Assembly: GCA_021442545.1 (NCBI GenBank)
Contig: JABUSX010000117.1
Span: forward strand, 1-11,545
DNA from: Eubacterium sp.
Lineage (GTDB): Bacteria > Bacillota > Clostridia > Lachnospirales > Lachnospiraceae
DNA: 11,545 nucleotides
Direction: 5' to 3'
Position 1 is the stretch's first letter, and each line of letters begins with the position of its first letter. The notes under the pieces are model-generated. The model had not been told where the DNA came from, searched no databases, and worked only from the letters and a program-made list of their open reading frames with translations. Below are positions 6,439-11,545 of this stretch, one piece after another. The translations under genes and the position numbers were made by a program.

Positions 6439-6915
6439 ATGGATTTTACACATTTTGATGAGAACGGAAATGCCGTAATGGTCGATGTTACGGATAAAGC
6501 GGATACGGAAAGAGAGGCGGAGGCATCCGGATCCATAACCATGAGCCGGGAATGCTTTGACAGGGTAACGGAAGGCTCCATGAAAAAAGGCGATGTTCTT
6601 GGTGTGGCAAGGGTCGCGGGAATCATGGGGGCAAAGAACTGTTCCGGGCTTATTCCGCTTTGCCACATAATCAATCTGACAAAGCTGTCCGTGGATTTTG
6701 AAATGGTTCCGTCCGGCTGCAGGATCGTCGCAAGATGTACGGCGAAGACCACCGGAAAGACCGGTGTTGAGATGGAGGCACTTACAGGGGTATCCGTGGC
6801 CCTGCTGACGATCTACGATATGTGCAAGGCAGTTGACAAGGGTATGGAAATTTCGGAGATCCGTCTTGTAAAGAAAACAGGCGGTAAAAGCGGAGAGTAT
6901 GAGAGACAGGTATGA
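6439..6915 (+). CDS. moaC: MoaC, cyclic pyranopterin monophosphate synthase
   Basis: MoaC converts the MoaA product 3',8-cyclo-GTP into cyclic pyranopterin monophosphate. The 158-aa length is normal for the family. It begins with the usual [32 protein letters not shown] carries the family LCH motif (H76), and [11 protein letters not shown] gives D127 and K130, equivalent to the catalytic Asp and Lys of E. coli MoaC. It ends with [12 protein letters not shown]. The start is the ATG at 6439, preceded by AAGGAAAA. An ATG at 6435, overlapping the previous stop, leads only to a seven-codon frame. The 3' end overlaps moaA by 17 bases, so these consecutive pathway enzymes are likely translated together. 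Confidence 0.97.
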   Translation: MDFTHFDENGNAVMVDVTDKADTEREAEASGSITMSRECFDRVTEGSMKKGDVLGVARVAGIMGAKNCSGLIPLCHIINLTKLSVDFEMVPSGCRIVARCTAKTTGKTGVEMEALTGVSVALLTIYDMCKAVDKGMEISEIRLVKKTGGKSGEYERQV

Positions 6916-7867
6916 TCGGAAAATCGAATATATGCGGATATCCATAACGGACAGATGCAATCTCCGCTGTACATACTGTATGCCCCACGGCATAAAGCAG
7001 GTCGGGATGGAGGAGATTCTCACCTACGATGAGATTCTCCAGGTTGTGCGGGCCGCAGCCGGGATCGGGATCCGGTACATAAAGATCACAGGCGGAGAGC
7101 CCCTTGTGCGGAAGGGCTGCACGGCACTTGCCGGCCGGATCAAAGCGGTTCCGGGGATCGAAAAGGTTACGATCACAACAAACGGCGTGGAGCTGTACGA
7201 AAATCTGCAGGCTCTCCTTGATGCAGGAATCGACGGAATCAACATCAGCCTCGATACCGTGGATCCGGAGAAGTATCGTACTCTGACCGGATCTGACAGA
7301 ATCGAAGCAGTACTCAGAGCTGTCCGGGCATGCTGCAGCTGCGGGATCCGGGTCAAACTGAATGCAGTCGTCATGAAGGACACCGAATGGAGAAGTCTCA
7401 TAGGATTTGCAGAAAATAATCCGGTTGACGTCCGGTTTATTGAAATGATGCCGATCGGTCCGGGCAGAGAATATATGGTAAAAAGAGATATTCTGAACGA
7501 GATACGCAGTGAATACCCGGATATGAAAAGGGATGAGGAAGTTCATGGGCCCGGCCCGGCCTGTTATTATTCCATACCCGGTTTCGAAGGAAGCATCGGA
7601 TTTATCAGTGCGGTTCATGACAAATTCTGCGGTCATTGCAACAGAATCCGGCTGACATCTATGGGATATCTGAAAACCTGTCTCTGCTTTGGGGAAGGAA
7701 CGGATCTCAGAGCGATCTTAAGAGAGGATGACCTTTCCTGTGAAAGAAAAAAGAAGGTGCTGGAAGAAGCTATGAGAACAGCCGTGTACAACAAGCCGGA
7801 AGCGCATTGCTTTGGAGATGTCAGCAGAATGACGGAAAACGGCAGAATGGTGTCGATCGGAGGATAA
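6899..7867 (+). CDS. moaA: MoaA, GTP 3',8-cyclase (radical SAM)
   Basis: MoaA catalyses the first step of Moco synthesis from GTP using a radical SAM cluster. The 322-aa protein has the N-terminal CxxxCxxC (C20, C24, C27) in [13 protein letters not shown]. It also has the second, substrate-side [4Fe-4S] motif CxxC-x13-C (C244, C247, C261), which is diagnostic of MoaA. The C-terminus ends in Gly-Gly (SIGG), the conserved tail needed for cyclisation in the family. [12 protein letters not shown] and [11 protein letters not shown] are further family motifs. The ATG at 6899 gives the expected [17 protein letters not shown] start. It lies inside the moaC end, preceded by GGAGAG with short spacing. 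An internal ATG at 6932 would remove conserved residues. Confidence 0.98.
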   Translation: MRDRYDRKIEYMRISITDRCNLRCTYCMPHGIKQVGMEEILTYDEILQVVRAAAGIGIRYIKITGGEPLVRKGCTALAGRIKAVPGIEKVTITTNGVELYENLQALLDAGIDGINISLDTVDPEKYRTLTGSDRIEAVLRAVRACCSCGIRVKLNAVVMKDTEWRSLIGFAENNPVDVRFIEMMPIGPGREYMVKRDILNEIRSEYPDMKRDEEVHGPGPACYYSIPGFEGSIGFISAVHDKFCGHCNRIRLTSMGYLKTCLCFGEGTDLRAILREDDLSCERKKKVLEEAMRTAVYNKPEAHCFGDVSRMTENGRMVSIGG

Positions 7868-7868
7868 T

Positions 7869-8819
7869 ATGCAGAAGGATATGCATAGTACGATAAAAGC
7901 GATCTGTATCAGTGAGGCCAGAGGTACGGCGAAAAAGTGTATCGGGGAAGCGCATTTTATCACAGATCATGGGATAGAAGGAGATGCGCATGCCGGAAGC
8001 TGGCATCGGCAGGTCAGCCTTCTTTCCTTCGAAAAAATCGAAGAATTCAGGAAACGGGGAGCAGATGTGGACTTCGGTGCTTTCGGGGAAAATATCGTTG
8101 CGTCAGGAATTGATTTCCGGCTGCTGCCGGTCGGAACCCGGCTTCAGGTCGGAACGGCAGTTCTTCAGATGACGCAGATCGGCAAGGAATGTCACAGCCA
8201 CTGTGCGATCTATAAGTCCGCAGGTGACTGCATCATGCCCAGAGAGGGTGTGTTTGCCGAAGTCATACAAGAAGGATGTGCAAAGGCGGGGGATGAGATC
8301 CGGATCCTGTCATACGGAGAGGATCTGCCGTGGCAGGCGGCTGTCATAACGCTTTCGGATAAAGGTGCTGCGGGAGAACGGGAAGACAGATCCGGTCCGG
8401 CTGTTGCAGAGCGGCTCAGAGCAGCAGGCTATGAGGTCACGGAGCAGATCCTGCTTCCGGATGACAAACGCATGCTTCAGAAACAGCTTATGAGACTGGC
8501 CGATCAGAGACAGCTGGATCTGATCCTGACGACGGGCGGTACGGGATTCGGACCAAGAGACATCACTCCTGAAGCGACACTTGCCGCTGCAGACAGGCTG
8601 GTGCCGGGGATTGCAGAGGCTGTCAGAGCAGAAAGTATGAGGATCACAAAACGCGCCATGCTCAGCCGTGCGGTATCCGTGATCAGAGGAAAAACACTGA
8701 TCATCAATCTGCCGGGAAGCCCGAAAGCCTGTATGGAGTCCATGGATGTGTTTATGGATACCATTCCGCACGGTCTGGGGCTGCTGCGGAATACGGTATC
8801 CGATTGTGCGGGGTCGTAA
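7869..8819 (+). CDS. MOSC domain-MogA fusion protein
   Basis: This 316-aa protein has two domains. Residues 1-145 are a MOSC domain: HGIEGDAHAG, GAFGENIV, and IGKECHSHCAIYK with C108 as the likely conserved MOSC cysteine, then GDCIMPREGVFAEV. Residues 153-316 are a MogA/MoaB molybdopterin adenylyltransferase domain, with VITLSDKGAAGEREDRSGP, TTGGTGFGPRDITPEAT (221-237), and LIINLPGSPKA near residue 280. MogA adenylylates molybdopterin before MoeA inserts the metal. MOSC domains bind Moco or handle sulfur for it, so the fusion could couple cofactor activation with sulfuration or handover (inferred). GGAGG lies five bases before the ATG, and the gene begins one base after the moaA stop. It is the last cofactor gene before the transporter. 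Confidence 0.95.
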   Translation: MQKDMHSTIKAICISEARGTAKKCIGEAHFITDHGIEGDAHAGSWHRQVSLLSFEKIEEFRKRGADVDFGAFGENIVASGIDFRLLPVGTRLQVGTAVLQMTQIGKECHSHCAIYKSAGDCIMPREGVFAEVIQEGCAKAGDEIRILSYGEDLPWQAAVITLSDKGAAGEREDRSGPAVAERLRAAGYEVTEQILLPDDKRMLQKQLMRLADQRQLDLILTTGGTGFGPRDITPEATLAAADRLVPGIAEAVRAESMRITKRAMLSRAVSVIRGKTLIINLPGSPKACMESMDVFMDTIPHGLGLLRNTVSDCAGS

Positions 8820-8870
8820 CGTACGAACAGGAACCGGGAGCGGATAATTGTAAGAAAAAAGGAGGATTTC

Positions 8871-9716
8871 ATGAAAAAAAGAGTTATCTCGTTAACAATG
8901 GCAGCCGTTCTTGCGGCATCCGTATTTGCCGGCTGCGGGGCTGGCGGACAGAAGGAAGCAGTGACTGTTTATGTGGATGCAGCGGCATCCCTGAAAACTT
9001 CCATCGAGGAGATCATTCCTCTTTTTAACAAGGCAAATCCCAATGTAACGATTTCACTGAACACCGGTTCGTCCGGAACGCTTCTTACGCAGATCGAGGA
9101 ATCTGAGGGCATCGATCACGATGTGTTCTTTTCTGCGGGAGCAAAGCAGGTTGATACACTGGATGAAAAAGACAATCTTATGCTCGAAGGAACCAGAGTG
9201 GATCTTCTCTCCAATCAGCTCTGCCTTGTAAAGCCAAAGGGAGGCGAGACCGCCGTTGCCGGATGGGAGAATCTTGAGGATGCAAAGAATATGGCTCTTT
9301 GTGACGGGACGGTTCCTGTCGGCAAATATACCAGAAATGCGTTGGTTTCACTTGGATATTTACCGGAATCGGAGGACAATTCGGCGTATACCTCAGAGGA
9401 GGTTTCTGCGGCACTTGGCGGAGTTGAGATCAATGAGTGTGCGGATGTGACGGCTGCGGCGCAGAGTGTGGCAGAGAAGTCAAACGAGATCGGAACGATC
9501 TATTATTCGGATTATTATGATTTCACGGATAATCTTGAAATTATAGCCCAGGATGACGGAACGCTTACGGGACCGATCATTTATCCGGTGTGCCAGGTCA
9601 TCAATTCGAAGGCTTCAGAGGCACAGACTGCAGCGGCGAAGAAATTTGCAGAATTTCTCCGGTCAGATGAAGCACTTAAAGTTTTCGAAAAACACTGTTT
9701 TATCATTAACAAATAA
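8871..9716 (+). CDS. modA: ModA, molybdate-binding lipoprotein of the ABC importer
   Basis: This 281-aa extracellular binding protein has a KKR start, a hydrophobic stretch and a lipobox-like VFAGC with C22 as the lipidated residue. A membrane-anchored lipoprotein fits a Gram-positive. The mature part shows ModA oxyanion-binding segments: VYVDAAASLK, NTGSSGTLLTQI and IGTIYYSDYY, which hold the Ser and Tyr positions that contact molybdate in the family. The AAAS/GSSG pattern favours ModA over the tungstate-specific TupA type (established family knowledge), but specificity for Mo over W cannot be read off. A strong AGGAGG precedes the ATG. The 51-bp gap after the fusion gene shows only a weak GATAAT without a matching -35, so readthrough from the cofactor operon is likely. 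Confidence 0.95.
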   Translation: MKKRVISLTMAAVLAASVFAGCGAGGQKEAVTVYVDAAASLKTSIEEIIPLFNKANPNVTISLNTGSSGTLLTQIEESEGIDHDVFFSAGAKQVDTLDEKDNLMLEGTRVDLLSNQLCLVKPKGGETAVAGWENLEDAKNMALCDGTVPVGKYTRNALVSLGYLPESEDNSAYTSEEVSAALGGVEINECADVTAAAQSVAEKSNEIGTIYYSDYYDFTDNLEIIAQDDGTLTGPIIYPVCQVINSKASEAQTAAAKKFAEFLRSDEALKVFEKHCFIINK

Positions 9717-9737
9717 TACAGAATATGCAGAAGAGTT

Positions 9738-10439
9738 ATGGATATTATTCAGATCATTAAGGAATTTGACTGGACTCCGCTCTGGATCTCGTTAAAAACA
9801 GGGCTTGTCGCTGCTGCGATCTGCTTTTTTGCAGGAATATGGGCGGCAAGAAAGGTCATTAAACTGAAACCGCGGGCAAAGGCTGTCATAGACGGAATAC
9901 TGACGCTTTCCATGGTTCTGGCGCCGACAGTTGCGGGCTTTTTCCTGCTGCTCCTGTTTTCGATTAAGAGACCCCTGGGCGCCTTTCTGTATGATACCTT
10001 TGATATCAAGATCGTGCAGACCTGGGCAGGCTGTGTCATTGCGGCATCCGTTATCGCCTTTCCCCTGATGTACCGGAATGCGCGGGCTGCTTTTGAGCAG
10101 ATCGACGTGAATCTTGTATATGCGGCAAGGACTCTGGGAATGAGTGAAACCAGAATATTCTGGAAGGTCGTGATCCCGGCGGCGGCTCCCGGAATTGCAT
10201 CCGGAACTGTGCTGACTTTTGCCAGAGCACTCGGTGAATACGGAGCGACATCCATGCTCGCGGGAAATATTGCCGGAAAGACGGCAACGATTTCACAGCA
10301 GATTGCCTATGTCATTAAAGACGGAGATTACCTGAAAGCCGGAGTATGGTGCATCATCATGCTGCTGATCGCGTTGGGCATCATGATTCTTATGAATGCA
10401 GCGGCCGGAAAGAAAATGAAGCATATCCAAAGGTGGTAA
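9738..10439 (+). CDS. modB: ModB, molybdate ABC transporter permease
   Basis: This 233-aa integral membrane protein has about five to six hydrophobic segments (roughly residues 17-36, 52-77, 91-110, 145-165 and 198-222). The cytoplasmic coupling (EAA) motif is AARTLGMSETRIFWKVVIPA (about 130-149), which contacts the ATPase. SGTVLTFARALGEYGATSMLAGNI is spread over the next segment and is typical of ModB/CysT permeases. The gene lies 21 bases after modA with a weak AGAAGAG site. It should form a homodimer that carries molybdate delivered by ModA. Confidence 0.96.
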   Translation: MDIIQIIKEFDWTPLWISLKTGLVAAAICFFAGIWAARKVIKLKPRAKAVIDGILTLSMVLAPTVAGFFLLLLFSIKRPLGAFLYDTFDIKIVQTWAGCVIAASVIAFPLMYRNARAAFEQIDVNLVYAARTLGMSETRIFWKVVIPAAAPGIASGTVLTFARALGEYGATSMLAGNIAGKTATISQQIAYVIKDGDYLKAGVWCIIMLLIALGIMILMNAAAGKKMKHIQRW

Positions 10440-10441
10440 GC

Positions 10442-11482
10442 GTGTCGATCGAACTTCGAATCAGAAAAGAGCTGGATAATTTTCTTCTGAATGCGGAACT
10501 GAACAGTGAGAATGAAATATGTGCCATACTCGGAGCGTCAGGCTGCGGCAAAAGCATGACGCTTCGATGCATGGCAGGTGTGGAAACGCCGGATGAAGGA
10601 TACATAAAAATCAACGGCAGAATCGTTTATGATTCTGAAAAGAAGATCAATCTCCCGCCTCAGAAACGGAATGTGGGTATGCTCTTTCAGAATTATGCCC
10701 TTTTTCCGAATATGACAGTCTTCGATAATATCCTGTGCGGTCTTGAAAAAGAAAAAGACAGGACCGTTAAAAGAAGAAAAACGCTCGAAACAATCGAAAG
10801 ATTCCGGCTTGAGGGATTTGAAAAACATCTTCCGCATCAGCTTTCCGGCGGCCAGCAGCAAAGGACTGCACTGGCGAGGATGCTTGTGAGCGAACCGGAG
10901 GTGATCCTTCTGGACGAACCTTTTTCTGCTCTTGATGCCTTTCTGAGGGAAAAGATCGTGCTTGAGACCAGGTCGATCATAGAGGCTCTTGACAGGGATG
11001 TGATCCTCGTTACGCATTCCAGGGATGAAGCGTATAAGGTTTCGAAGAAGCTGTTTATAATGCACAACGGATGCATGGCCGGCAGCGGCAATACAAAGGA
11101 AATGTTTAAAAATCCCGGGACTGCGGCAGGTGCAAGACTGACAGGCTGCAAGAATATTGCGGCAGCCATAAAGGTATCCGAACATGAAGTGTATGTTCAG
11201 GACTGGAATATCAGCCTTACCACGGAAGAGGCAGTGCGGGATAATGTAAAATACATCGGCATCCGGGCACATTATTTTGAAAAAGAGTGTGTCGTTAATG
11301 CAAGACGGATCCGGGTCGTGGAAGAAATTGAAGAGCCGTTTGAGCGGATCATCAAATTCAGATACGAAGGGGCTGCGGATGACAGTGAACCGGTCTGGTG
11401 GAGAATTCCGAAGAACAGGGATAAATCCCCTGCGCCGGATTATCTCGGTATCAGTCCTGAAGACATTATGCTGCTGTATTAA
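10442..11482 (+). CDS. modC: ModC, molybdate ABC transporter ATP-binding protein
   Basis: The GTG at 10442 is chosen as start because AAAGGTGG lies five bases upstream and the gene then begins two bases after the modB stop. The product is 346 aa. An in-frame start at 10346 would lie inside modB. ATPase motifs are complete: Walker A GASGCGKSMT (31-40), Q-loop Q83 in LFQNYALFPN, signature LSGGQQQR (134-141), Walker B VILLDEP (154-160) with E159, and switch H192. Residues from about 250 on form the C-terminal regulatory part in the place of the TOBE (molybdate-binding) domain. This part is divergent, so the TOBE assignment rests mainly on position. It powers import through ModB. Confidence 0.95.
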   Translation: MSIELRIRKELDNFLLNAELNSENEICAILGASGCGKSMTLRCMAGVETPDEGYIKINGRIVYDSEKKINLPPQKRNVGMLFQNYALFPNMTVFDNILCGLEKEKDRTVKRRKTLETIERFRLEGFEKHLPHQLSGGQQQRTALARMLVSEPEVILLDEPFSALDAFLREKIVLETRSIIEALDRDVILVTHSRDEAYKVSKKLFIMHNGCMAGSGNTKEMFKNPGTAAGARLTGCKNIAAAIKVSEHEVYVQDWNISLTTEEAVRDNVKYIGIRAHYFEKECVVNARRIRVVEEIEEPFERIIKFRYEGAADDSEPVWWRIPKNRDKSPAPDYLGISPEDIMLLY

Positions 11483-11484
11483 AA

Positions 11485-11526
11485 ATGAATATTTTTGAAG
11501 TACCGTTTAAAAACAGCGAGACAGTT
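11485..11526 (+). other. Possible 5' end of a further gene, interrupted by a stop
   Basis: An ATG two bases after the modC stop opens MNIFEVPFKNSETV and then meets TAA at 11527. The frame has no visible ribosome binding site. The stop arises in the second copy of an 18-bp duplication, so the reading frame may be real upstream of a contig-end or assembly artefact. It could equally be chance. Nothing about function can be said. Confidence 0.2.
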
Positions 11527-11545
11527 TAAAACAGCGAGACAGTTT
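11509..11545 (+). repeat. 18-bp tandem duplication at the window edge
   Basis: ACAGCGAGACAGTTTAAA occurs at 11513-11530, and its first 15 bases recur at 11531-11545, where the window ends. GTTTAAA also precedes the first copy (11505-11511). The period is 18 bases (six codons). Whether more copies follow cannot be seen. It does not look like a known CRISPR repeat. Confidence 0.75.

Noticed and set aside
5854..7023. Long antisense open frame of 389 codons
   Set aside because: It is opposite the MoeA-like gene and moaC, which have clear motifs. No recognisable domain is present on the reverse strand.
8819..8870. Separate promoter for modABC
   Set aside because: GATAAT at 8843-8848 resembles a -10, but no -35-like hexamer lies 16-18 bases upstream, and no terminator precedes it.
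11480..11500. Terminator after modC
   Set aside because: AAAAAT/ATTTTT can pair, but the stem is all A-T and short. There is no GC-rich stem and no convincing T tract.
11505..11545. CRISPR array start
   Set aside because: The repeats are directly adjacent with a period of 18 bases and no spacer, and no cas genes are seen.

Overview
The window is about 11.5 kb of densely packed, single-strand (+) bacterial DNA. It looks like an anaerobic Gram-positive of the Clostridia (Lachnospiraceae-like). The reasons are AGGAGG-type ribosome binding sites, GTG starts, a lipoprotein ModA, intrinsic terminators with T tracts, and a clostridial-style soluble molybdoenzyme electron chain. This placement is inference, because no rRNA or other marker gene is present.

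Region 1 (1-3382) is the 3' part of a respiratory or assimilatory molybdoenzyme operon. It holds the C-terminal 255 codons of a molybdopterin oxidoreductase (nitrate-reductase-like), a 140-aa ferredoxin with four cysteine tetrads, an FAD/NAD(P)H oxidoreductase, and a TDT/SLAC1-family membrane protein. The layout resembles the clostridial narA-narB-narC type of soluble NAD(P)H-linked nitrate reductase. The likely electron path is NAD(P)H to the FAD protein, then the ferredoxin, then the molybdoenzyme. The membrane protein could carry the anionic substrate or product.

Region 2 (3369-3593) is the only real intergenic region and the most interesting part. A near-consensus extended -10 promoter (TTGAGA, 17 bp, TAAAAT) lies over the last codons of the membrane-protein gene. 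It would start a leader of about 190 nt that has an 11-bp hairpin, a loop-to-downstream 8-bp pseudoknot helix, a small GC hairpin and a 13-bp perfect intrinsic terminator. One segment (3468-3480) can pair either in the pseudoknot or with the 5' arm of the terminator. This is the architecture of a transcription-terminating riboswitch or attenuator in front of the cofactor genes. I could not match it to a known class by eye.

Region 3 (3594-8819) is a molybdenum-cofactor operon: mobB, moeA, a second MoeA/MoaB-like molybdopterin-binding protein with a cysteine-rich tail, moaC, moaA, and a MOSC-MogA fusion. Genes overlap or abut, so they are probably cotranscribed and translationally coupled. MoaD, MoaE, MoeB and MobA are not in the window.

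Region 4 (8871-11482) is the molybdate ABC importer modA-modB-modC. Together the window supplies metal uptake (ModABC), pterin synthesis (MoaA, MoaC), metal insertion (MogA domain, MoeA), nucleotide attachment (MobB as accessory) and the consuming enzyme. The final 60 bases contain a short ORF start and an 18-bp tandem duplication cut by the window edge.
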